Position numbers and translations under genes: made by a program
NCBI GenBank assembly: GCA_002345475.1
Contig: DDWC01000210.1
Coordinates: 1-10,965, forward strand
Origin: Firmicutes bacterium UBA2296
GTDB taxonomy: Bacteria; Bacillota; UBA994
Direction: 5' to 3'
Length of the DNA: 10,965 nucleotides
The notes under the pieces: model-generated
Databases searched by the model: none
What the model was told of the DNA's origin: nothing
The model's input: the letters and a program-made list of their open reading frames with translations, nothing else
Part shown: one piece after another, positions 5,038 through 10,965 of the stretch
Layout: every line of letters begins with the position of its first letter
Position numbering within the stretch: the stretch's first letter is position 1

Positions 5038-6381
5038 ATGCATAACCTGCGGCGCGGTTTCCGCAATGTATGGCGCAGCAAAGTGCGCACCGCCATTGTG
5101 GCGCTTCTGGTCGGTTTGGCCTTATCTCTTGGCGTAACCATGATGGCTCTAGATTCTGCTGTGGCTGATCAGCTTGCTGGAGTTGAGGCATCAGTCGGGA
5201 CCGAACTTGAGATTCGTCCGGTTGGTTCATTTGGCGGTTTCGGTCGCGGTGAACCTCTTTTCATGGATGTTCTGAATGGGCTCGAAGATATGCCCACCAT
5301 AGTGGAGATCTCTCCTGTCATAGTCTATCAGTACATGCCCAAAATGAGCGGACTCGGCGGGCGTGAGGCCATTGAAGAGGTCATGCGTCAGCGGATGGCC
5401 GTGATGGGCATAGTGCCAGAGCAACCCCTCCGTGTATTCGGTGGCGGCGTGGCAGAACTAACCGAGGGCCGACTCTTCACGCCAGAAGACAACGGTAGCT
5501 TAGTGGTCATCGTGGGGACAGAATATGCCGAGCAAAACGATTTGGTTGTAGGCTCGATGCTGCTCCTGGATGAAACCGAATACGAGATAATAGGGCTTGC
5601 CGAAGGCGAGCATCGCTTTGCCAACAGCACAGTGTTTTTGCCCTTTCAGACAGCTCAGCTGGCCTTCGCCATGGAAGACCAAATGACTCAGGCTTATGTG
5701 ACGGTGGATATGTTGCCTAATGTGGAGCCGACCATAGCCATGCTGCGGGATGCCATTGGCGAGCAGGCGGACGTGGTTTCTCAGGCTGAGGCTACTCTGG
5801 AGAGAGTCGCTCAATCAATGGACATGGTGCGGGGCACCACCTCCGTTGGTCTTTGGCTGGCAATTGCCACCGGTGGTTTAGTCATCTTTTTCACCATGTT
5901 ACTGACAGTGCGGGAAAGGCAGAAGGAAATCGGCGTGCTAAAAGCCATAGGGTCTAGCAATGGTGACCTGCTGGTGGGCTTCGCCTGGGAGTCAGTGGTT
6001 CTTTCCGTCGTAGGCGCCGTAGTCGGCATAATTCTCTTTGTTACCGTCGGTCAATTTCTCGCCTCTCGTCTCATGGCCAACATTGTCTCTACACCGGCAG
6101 TTACGCAAGGAGTGGTAACCCCGGGCGCAGTAGAAGGGGTCGTAGGACAGATCAGGGGTGGGGGCGGCCGCGGCTTGTTCTCCGGTGCTGGCAGCATCGC
6201 CGGCTTCTCCATGGCCGGCGGATCCATAAGCTCGCAACTGGGGGATGTGGCCGTAAACTTCTCGGCCGGACTGCTGGCCAGGCTTCTGGCTGTGGCTCTG
6301 GGCCTGGGGTTGCTGGGCGGTCTTTTGCCTGCCCTGTACGCCCTGAGACTGCGACCTGCGGAGGTGTTGCGCAATGAATAA
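5038..6381 (+). CDS. ABC transporter permease, MacB/FtsX type
   Basis: A 447-residue membrane subunit. TM1 is at about 17-38, followed by a large extracytoplasmic MacB-like core domain (about 39-268). The C-terminal FtsX module has TM2 (about 271-290), the cytoplasmic RERQKEIGVLKAIG coupling segment (about 292-305), TM3 (about 317-338) and TM4 (about 411-434). It ends with the typical ALRLRPAEVLRNE tail. The four-TM layout is that of MacB and LolC/E, which use mechanotransmission rather than transport through a central channel. A Gly-rich segment of about 55 residues (350-405, including GGGG) separates TM3 and TM4, which is longer than the short loop I expect there. The stop codon overlaps the ATPase start by 8 bases, indicating a two-gene operon. 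No adaptor (MacA-like) gene is next to it, so the substrate cannot be told; an antibiotic, peptide or lipoprotein-like substrate is possible. Confidence 0.92.
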   Translation: MHNLRRGFRNVWRSKVRTAIVALLVGLALSLGVTMMALDSAVADQLAGVEASVGTELEIRPVGSFGGFGRGEPLFMDVLNGLEDMPTIVEISPVIVYQYMPKMSGLGGREAIEEVMRQRMAVMGIVPEQPLRVFGGGVAELTEGRLFTPEDNGSLVVIVGTEYAEQNDLVVGSMLLLDETEYEIIGLAEGEHRFANSTVFLPFQTAQLAFAMEDQMTQAYVTVDMLPNVEPTIAMLRDAIGEQADVVSQAEATLERVAQSMDMVRGTTSVGLWLAIATGGLVIFFTMLLTVRERQKEIGVLKAIGSSNGDLLVGFAWESVVLSVVGAVVGIILFVTVGQFLASRLMANIVSTPAVTQGVVTPGAVEGVVGQIRGGGGRGLFSGAGSIAGFSMAGGSISSQLGDVAVNFSAGLLARLLAVALGLGLLGGLLPALYALRLRPAEVLRNE

Positions 6382-7063
6382 CGCCATTGAGCTAAAAAAT
6401 GTATCCAAGCTATACTCTGTAAAGGGCAATATCGTGGAAGCCCTGCAAAAGGTCGACTTGAGTATCCCCAGTGCGGTATTCGCTTCCATAGTGGGCCCGA
6501 GCGGCAGCGGCAAGACCACCATGCTAAACATCATGGGCGGACTTGACCGGCCCAGCAAAGGCGAGATCTATCTGGCGGGACAACCCTTCCACAAACTGAG
6601 TGAAACGGAGCTAGTGGCACACCGCAGACGCCTGATCGGGTTTGTCTTCCAGTCCTACAACCTGATTCCTAACCTCTCTGCTATTGAAAACGTGGAACTG
6701 CCGCTGGAGTTCGCCAGGTCAGGCAACACCCGCCAGAGAGCGCTAGCCTGTCTGGAGATGGCAGAACTGCCGACAAGCCGTCACAAGCACAGACCGAATC
6801 AGCTCTCAGGTGGCGAGCAGCAACGCGTGGCCATTGCCCGGGCTCTGGCTAACGACCCGGCTGTGATCTTGGCCGACGAGCCCACCGGCAACCTGGACAG
6901 CAAGACCGGCAATCAGATAATCGCTTTGCTGAAAAGACTGACCGAGCAGGAGAAGAAGACAGTAGTCATAATCACCCACTCACCCAGTATTGCCGTAGAA
7001 ACCATGTTAACCGCCGAGATGCTGGATGGCACCATAGACCGAACTGTAAACAGACAGAAATAG
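6374..7063 (+). CDS. ABC transporter ATP-binding protein, MacB/LolD type
   Basis: A 229-residue cytoplasmic ATPase that powers the preceding permease. All motifs are intact: Walker A GPSGSGKT (41-48), Q-loop Gln93 in FQSYNL, signature LSGGEQQ (144-150), Walker B VILADEP (164-170) with catalytic Glu169, D-loop NLDS (173-176) and switch His202 in ITHS. LSGGEQQRVAIARAL with ADEPTGNLD and the length are typical of the LolD/MacB/FtsE group. The ATG overlaps the permease stop by 8 bases, with GGAGG nine bases upstream inside the permease gene, so translation is probably coupled. The protein ends shortly after the DGTI strand, with no extra domain. A palindromic terminator follows. Confidence 0.95.
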   Translation: MNNAIELKNVSKLYSVKGNIVEALQKVDLSIPSAVFASIVGPSGSGKTTMLNIMGGLDRPSKGEIYLAGQPFHKLSETELVAHRRRLIGFVFQSYNLIPNLSAIENVELPLEFARSGNTRQRALACLEMAELPTSRHKHRPNQLSGGEQQRVAIARALANDPAVILADEPTGNLDSKTGNQIIALLKRLTEQEKKTVVIITHSPSIAVETMLTAEMLDGTIDRTVNRQK

Positions 7064-7083
7064 ATAGAAGCAGATAGAAACAC

Positions 7084-7111
7084 AAGAGGGAGCAGCATGC
7101 TGCTCCCTCTT
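7084..7111. terminator. Palindromic terminator after the ABC operon
   Basis: A perfect 28-base palindrome (14 + 14 bases, centre at the CATG of 7096-7099) lies 20 bases after the ATPase stop codon. Four central bases would form the loop. It is followed by ATGTTTCT, a poor T-tract. Symmetry would let it act on both strands, which fits its place ahead of the convergent carB unit. Confidence 0.75.
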
Positions 7112-7172
7112 ATGTTTCTGGTTATAGCTGGGTGGCTCCAAGACATGGATCCATGAACGCTGCAGGACAGCC

Positions 7173-7200
7173 GCCAGGTACCAGGCGCCAGGCCCCAGCC
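7173..7200 (+). repeat. Heptamer array D1, 4 units of GCCAGGC type
   Basis: Four phased 7-base units: GCCAGGT, ACCAGGC, GCCAGGC and CCCAGCC. Shifted by one base they read as CCAGGCG-like forms and are plausible relatives of CCAAGCG. They lie in the convergent gap between the ABC operon and carB. Confidence 0.6.
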
Positions 7201-7228
7201 AAAGTGGAGATCCGACAGGAGATCATCG

Positions 7229-7249
7229 TCCCTAGCTCCTTGTTCTTAG
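7229..7249 (-). repeat. Heptamer array D2, 3 units, reverse orientation
   Basis: Read on the minus strand the units are CTAAGAA, CAAGGAG and CTAGGGA, diverged members of the CTAAGAG family. It is the left flank of the palindromic element at 7256-7328; a forward array follows on the right side. Confidence 0.5.
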
Positions 7250-7255
7250 AAGGTC

Positions 7256-7328
7256 GTAGCGGCGAGGCCCTGATTCGCGGCCCCCGTCGTACTAATTAAC
7301 AATCCGCGACCCATGGTGTCGCAGCTAC
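7256..7328. repeat. Imperfect 25-bp inverted-repeat element (GTAGC...GCTAC)
   Basis: Bases 7256-7280 and 7304-7328 are inverted copies, matching at 19 of 25 positions around a 23-base spacer. Both arms recur separately at 4525-4549 and 4457-4481 (two or three differences each). It is a short palindromic dispersed repeat of the REP or MITE size class. No target-site duplication was obvious by eye, so mobility is only a possibility. Confidence 0.65.
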
Positions 7329-7334
7329 AAGAGC

Positions 7335-7376
7335 CCTAGTGCCTAAAGTCTACAGTCTAATGCCTAAAGCCTAAAG
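7335..7376 (+). repeat. Heptamer array D3, 6 units of CCTAAAG type
   Basis: Six phased 7-base units: CCTAAAG three times, with CCTAGTG, TCTACAG and TCTAATG. With the reverse array at 7229-7249 it flanks the palindromic element on both sides in opposite orientation. A related, more diverged stretch occurs at 4902-4922. Confidence 0.75.
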
Positions 7377-7476
7377 TATCGCGTCTCTTCCCTCCGTTGA
7401 CCTCCCCGACCGTTCTTCAGCGTAAAAACAGCGTCCTGCGTCTGCGCAAGACCGCGTTCATCTAACCCCAATTACA
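7377..7476. other. Short non-coding stretch between array D3 and array D4
   Basis: No gene, no clear terminator for carB and no evident period were seen in these 100 bases. Confidence 0.4.
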
Positions 7477-7504
7477 CCAAGCGCTAAGCGCCAACCGCCA
7501 AGCG
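7477..7504 (+). repeat. Heptamer array D4, 4 units of CCAAGCG type
   Basis: Four phased 7-base units (CCAAGCG twice, CTAAGCG and CCAACCG) end exactly at the base before the carB stop codon; the stop (CTA on the plus strand) is in phase to be the start of a fifth, diverged unit. It is the counterpart of the array at 706-733 beside the tcdA stop. It would be the first part of the carB 3' untranslated region. Confidence 0.75.
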
Positions 7505-10500
7505 CTACCTTCCTTCCCCCAGCGCCAGGACTTCAAGCTCACCCTTGCTGGCGGGCAATGAACTGATCAGGGCCGCCAAGGTATCAAGGGATGTCAGGCA
7601 TGGCACGCCGTGCTCAATTGCCGCCCGGCGGATCTTGAAACCTTCCCGCTCGGGATGGCGTCCCAGGGTCACGGTGTTAACTACCAGCGCCACCTGGCCC
7701 TGTTCCACGGCACCCAGCAGCTCGGCGTCTGCCGTGTCACCGACCTTCAGTCCACGATCCAGCAGGTACTGCCTCGTGCCGCGGCTGGCGAGAAGGCTGA
7801 AACCGCTACGCGCCAGTTCACTGGCCAGGGGAACCAGTTCTTCCTTGTCACGGTCCGCCACGGAAAGCAGCACTGTGCCTCCCTCCATCAGCCTAATCCC
7901 GCATCCCAGAAAGGCCTTGTGCAATGCCGCTGGTAGCGTCGCTGCCAGGCCGATGGCCTCGCCGGTGGACTTCATCTCAGGTCCCAACGCTATTTCGGTG
8001 CCGGTCAGCTTGTTGAAGGAAAACACAGGCCCCTTGACAGCAAATGTGCCCTTGACAGGACCAATCTCCTCCCTGATGCCAAGGTCGCGCAAAGTGGCTC
8101 CGAGCATTACCTTCACTGCCAGAGAGATTACGTTAGTGCCGGTGACCTTGCTGATAAAGGGCACAGTTCTTGAGGCGCGCGGATTAACTTCGATGATGTA
8201 GACCCTGTCTTCGTGGATGACAAACTGCGCGTTAATCATGCCGACCAGGCCCAGGCGAGAGGCGATTTTGCGGCAGTACTCGATCATAGTGTCCCGGTGC
8301 GCAGGTTGAAGGCCTGGGGCAGGGTATATGGCAAAGCTGTCACCGGAGTGAATTCCTGCGCGCTCAACATGTTCCATGATGCCTGGCACAAAGATGTCCG
8401 TGCCGTCGCACACAGCGTCAAGTTCAAACTCCCGCCCGCGCAGGTATTTGTCGATAAGGATAGGGTGGTCTGGCGAAGCCAGAATGGCTTCCCCCACAAA
8501 ATAGTTCAGCTCAGACATGCTCTCCACCACTGCCATGGAGCGTCCGCCCAAAACAAAAGACGGCCGCACCAGAACAGGGAAACCCAGTTCCCTGGCACAG
8601 ACGGCGGCTTCCTCAGCCGAGGTGGCCGTCAGGCCCGCGGGCCGGGGGATGCTAAGTTCCTCCAGCAGGGCATCGAACTGGCGCCTGTCTTCACAGGCGT
8701 GTATGATCTCGGCCGGGGTGCCCAGAAGCCTGAAACCAGCCCCGGCGATGGTCGCTGCCAGGTTCACTGCGGTTTGACCGCCAAACTGCACCAGCACACC
8801 CTTTGGTTGCTCCTTGGTCAGAATCTCCAGCACGTCCTCTGAGCCCAGGGGCTCGAAGTACAGCCGGTTCGAGGTGTCAAAGTCGGTGCTCACTGTTTCC
8901 GGGTTGTTGTTGATGATAATAGAACAAAGCCCTGCTTCGCGCACAGCCAGACTGGCGTGCACTGAGCAATAGTCAAATTCCACCCCCTGACCAATGCGGA
9001 TAGGCCCGCTACCGATGACCACCACGCTTTCCTGTTCCAACGGGCCGGCCTCGTCCTCACGGTCATAGGAGGAGTAGAAATAGGGGGTAAGGGCGTCGAA
9101 CTCCCCGGCGCAGGTGTCCACCATCTTGTAAACTGGCGACATCCCAGCACCTCTGCGCTGGGCAGCTATCTCGGCTTCTGCAGAGCCCCGCAAAGCCGCA
9201 ATGGAAGAGTCGGAAAAGCCCAGCTGTTTGGCCGTGGGCAAATCCCGGAGCGACAGCTCTCCATCGGTACCGAGCTTTTGCTCCCAGCCAATCAGGTTGG
9301 CCAACTTGTCCAGGAAGAACATGTCGATGAGTGTCTCCCGGTGAATGTGTTCAGCTTCTACGCCGCGGCGCAGAAGCTCAGCCAGGGCGAAGATGCGCTC
9401 GTCGTCTGCTCTGCGGATCATGTCGAATAGGGATTCCAGCGAAACGCGGGACAGCCGTGGCAGTCTCAGGTCGCCCAGGCGCGTCTCCATGCCACGCACA
9501 GCTTTCATCAGGGCGCTTTCGAAGCTTCGTCCGATGGCCATTACCTCGCCGGTAGCCTTCATCTGTGAACCCAGGGCGCGGTTAGCGGCGGAAAACTTGT
9601 CGAAGGGCCAACGGGGAATCTTCACCACCACATAGTCCAACGCTGGCTCAAAGCAGGCCGATGTTCCGGTAACAGCGTTGGTGATTTCGTCCAGACCCAG
9701 TCCCAGCGATACCAGAGTGGCCACTTTGGCGATGGGGTATCCGGTGGCCTTAGAGGCCAGAGCGCTGGACCGGCTTACCCTGGGGTTAACCTCAATCACC
9801 TGGTAGGCCTTGCTTTCCGGATGCAGAGCAAATTGCACATTGCAACCCCCGGCAATACCCAGACTGTCTACTATGGTAAGAGCCGCGCTGCGCAGCATTT
9901 GCGTTTCCGCGTTGCTCAGCGTCTGGCACGGTGCCACCACGATGCTGTCACCGGTATGTATCCCAACAGGGTCGAAATTCTCCATATTGCAGATTGTAAT
10001 GGCGTTACCCTTGCTGTCGCGAATGACTTCGTACTCTATTTCCTTCCAGCCGGCAATGCTCTGCTCGATTAGCACCTGGCTGACTGGGCTGTACTTAAGT
10101 CCCTGCGCTGCAATGGTGCGCAGTTGCGCTTCGTCGTAGGCCATGCCGCCACCGGTGCCGCCGAGAGTGTAGGCCGGCCGAACGATGACCGGATAGCCAA
10201 TCTCATTGGCGGCGTTGACGGCCTCCAGAACATTGTGGGCAATGGCGCTGCGCGGCACGGGTTGCCCCACGTCAGCCATGGCCTGCTTGAAGAGCTCGCG
10301 ATCCTCTGACTTTTCAATGGCCGCTAAAGGCGTGCCGAGAAGCTCCACTTCGTATTTCGCCAGTACGCCCTGGTTGGCCAGCTCGAGGGCCAAGTTAAGC
10401 CCCACTTGCCCTCCCAGGGAAGGCAGCAGGGCGTCAGGGCGTTCCAGACGTATGATTTCTGTAAGGTACTCCGGGGTTAACGGTTCCATATACACGCGGT

Positions 10501-10684
10501 CGGCCAGCCCCGGGTCGGTCATAAAAGTCGCCGGGTTGTTGTTCACCAGGATGACCCTCTTGCCCACCTCCTTGAGAGTGCGGCAGGCTTGGCTTCCAGC
10601 GTAATCAAACTCAGCTGCCTGCCCGATAATAATCGGTCCCGAGCCAATCACCAGCACCGAGTTCACCGGCTTGGGCTTAAGCAT
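7505..10684 (-). CDS. carB: Carbamoyl-phosphate synthase large subunit
   Basis: Makes carbamoyl phosphate from bicarbonate, two ATP and ammonia delivered by CarA, for pyrimidine and arginine synthesis. It has 1059 residues, normal for the family. The internal duplication is plain: LVIGSGPIIIGQAAEFDY (11-28) and VVIGSGPIRIGQGVEFDY (555-572). ATP-grasp domain 1 (about 128-330) has RPAYTLGGTGGG (169-180) and EVNPRVSRSS (298-307). The oligomerisation domain spans about 400-545. ATP-grasp domain 2 (about 666-860) has RPSFVLGGR (707-715) and EVNPRASRT (832-840). The MGS-like allosteric domain (about 940-1059) carries SRGT (967-970) and NTVTLG (1003-1008), the nucleotide-effector site. The frame is open 50 codons further upstream, but that part is a shadow of carA; the ATG at 10684 starts the conserved sequence, has GGAGG nine bases upstream, and overlaps carA by 8 bases. 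Confidence 0.98.
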   Translation of the reverse strand: MLKPKPVNSVLVIGSGPIIIGQAAEFDYAGSQACRTLKEVGKRVILVNNNPATFMTDPGLADRVYMEPLTPEYLTEIIRLERPDALLPSLGGQVGLNLALELANQGVLAKYEVELLGTPLAAIEKSEDRELFKQAMADVGQPVPRSAIAHNVLEAVNAANEIGYPVIVRPAYTLGGTGGGMAYDEAQLRTIAAQGLKYSPVSQVLIEQSIAGWKEIEYEVIRDSKGNAITICNMENFDPVGIHTGDSIVVAPCQTLSNAETQMLRSAALTIVDSLGIAGGCNVQFALHPESKAYQVIEVNPRVSRSSALASKATGYPIAKVATLVSLGLGLDEITNAVTGTSACFEPALDYVVVKIPRWPFDKFSAANRALGSQMKATGEVMAIGRSFESALMKAVRGMETRLGDLRLPRLSRVSLESLFDMIRRADDERIFALAELLRRGVEAEHIHRETLIDMFFLDKLANLIGWEQKLGTDGELSLRDLPTAKQLGFSDSSIAALRGSAEAEIAAQRRGAGMSPVYKMVDTCAGEFDALTPYFYSSYDREDEAGPLEQESVVVIGSGPIRIGQGVEFDYCSVHASLAVREAGLCSIIINNNPETVSTDFDTSNRLYFEPLGSEDVLEILTKEQPKGVLVQFGGQTAVNLAATIAGAGFRLLGTPAEIIHACEDRRQFDALLEELSIPRPAGLTATSAEEAAVCARELGFPVLVRPSFVLGGRSMAVVESMSELNYFVGEAILASPDHPILIDKYLRGREFELDAVCDGTDIFVPGIMEHVERAGIHSGDSFAIYPAPGLQPAHRDTMIEYCRKIASRLGLVGMINAQFVIHEDRVYIIEVNPRASRTVPFISKVTGTNVISLAVKVMLGATLRDLGIREEIGPVKGTFAVKGPVFSFNKLTGTEIALGPEMKSTGEAIGLAATLPAALHKAFLGCGIRLMEGGTVLLSVADRDKEELVPLASELARSGFSLLASRGTRQYLLDRGLKVGDTADAELLGAVEQGQVALVVNTVTLGRHPEREGFKIRRAAIEHGVPCLTSLDTLAALISSLPASKGELEVLALGEGR

Positions 10685-10965
10685 GGCTGGCCGCCTCCAC
10701 CATGTTGCGGAAGTTGGTAAAGAGGTAATGGCTGTCTTCTGGACCAGGGAAGGCCTCGGGGTGGAACTGGACCGAGAATGCCGGCAGGTGATTGTGGGCA
10801 ATGCCTTCGACTGACCCGTCGTTGAGGTTGACATGGGTTACGCGCAAATCAGCACCGATATTTTGCCTCAGGGCGTAGCCGTGGTTCTGTGCCGTTATGG
10901 CTACTCTGCCCGTCTGCAGATCCTTGACCGGATGGTTACCCCCACGGTGGCCGTATTTCAGCTTG
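10677..10965 (-). CDS. carA: Carbamoyl-phosphate synthase small subunit, C-terminal part
   Basis: The glutamine amidotransferase subunit that hydrolyses glutamine and passes ammonia to CarB. Ninety-five C-terminal residues are visible; the gene runs off the right edge (base 10965 is the last base of a split codon). RGGNHPVKDL, the QNHGYAL segment and VQFHPEA are class I amidotransferase signatures; His68 and Glu70 of the visible part are the His and Glu of the catalytic triad, while the Cys lies outside the window. The TAA at 10677-10679 overlaps the carB start by 8 bases, showing translational coupling in a carAB (pyrAA-pyrAB) operon. This part of the gene was recognised by translating the minus strand directly. 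Confidence 0.97.
   Translation of the reverse strand, partial: KLKYGHRGGNHPVKDLQTGRVAITAQNHGYALRQNIGADLRVTHVNLNDGSVEGIAHNHLPAFSVQFHPEAFPGPEDSHYLFTNFRNMVEAASHA

Noticed and set aside
7505..10684. Numerous long open frames opposite or out of frame with carB
   Set aside because: They are shadows of the strongly conserved carB coding sequence, without ribosome sites or recognisable products.
10685..10834. Fifty-codon N-terminal extension of carB
   Set aside because: It is the carA region read in another frame. Conserved CarB sequence begins at the ATG at 10684, which has its own Shine-Dalgarno.

Overview
The window looks like a chromosomal segment from a Gram-positive, Bacillota-type (clostridial or related) bacterium. 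This is an inference from protein style: a HisRS with the Cys-pair-rich insertion, a zinc-ribbon protein of the CxxC-x17-CxxC kind, a TcdA next to a hisS region, and strong Shine-Dalgarno sequences. Base composition is moderately GC-rich. No phage, transposase, rRNA, tRNA or CRISPR was seen. The protein-coding content is ordinary core metabolism; the unusual material lies between the genes.

Layout, left to right. Positions 1-582 (+) hold the C-terminal part of an ACT-less threonine ammonia-lyase. It converges on tcdA (739-1536, -). tcdA is divergent from a small double zinc-ribbon protein (1676-1957, +), which ends in a clear intrinsic terminator. A Crp/Fnr-family regulator (2025-2675, +) and hisS (2824-4080, +) follow, with a terminator after hisS. 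A gap of about 950 bases (4081-5037) is filled with several classes of short-period repeat. Then comes a translationally coupled MacB/FtsX-type ABC permease (5038-6381, +) and ATPase (6374-7063, +), closed by a 14-bp palindromic terminator. A second repeat-rich convergent gap (7112-7504) separates these from carB (7505-10684, -) and the C-terminal part of carA (10677-10965, -), which overlap by 8 bases.

Functionally, carA-carB make carbamoyl phosphate for pyrimidines and arginine; hisS charges tRNA-His; tcdA makes the cyclic form of the t6A tRNA modification; the threonine enzyme yields 2-oxobutanoate; and the ABC pair probably exports or extracts a lipophilic or peptide substrate at the membrane. 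The genes form several independent transcription units, not one system.

The candidate for something undescribed is the intergenic DNA. Every gap longer than about 130 bases, except the divergent tcdA/zinc-ribbon promoter region, carries degenerate tandem arrays with a strict 7-base period (unit type CYAAGNG or its complement). One gap also has an eight-copy 11-base array and 9-base arrays. Several arrays occur as inverted pairs around a short spacer (reverse array, spacer, forward array), so both DNA strands and any transcript could fold into long periodic hairpins. What they do is unknown.
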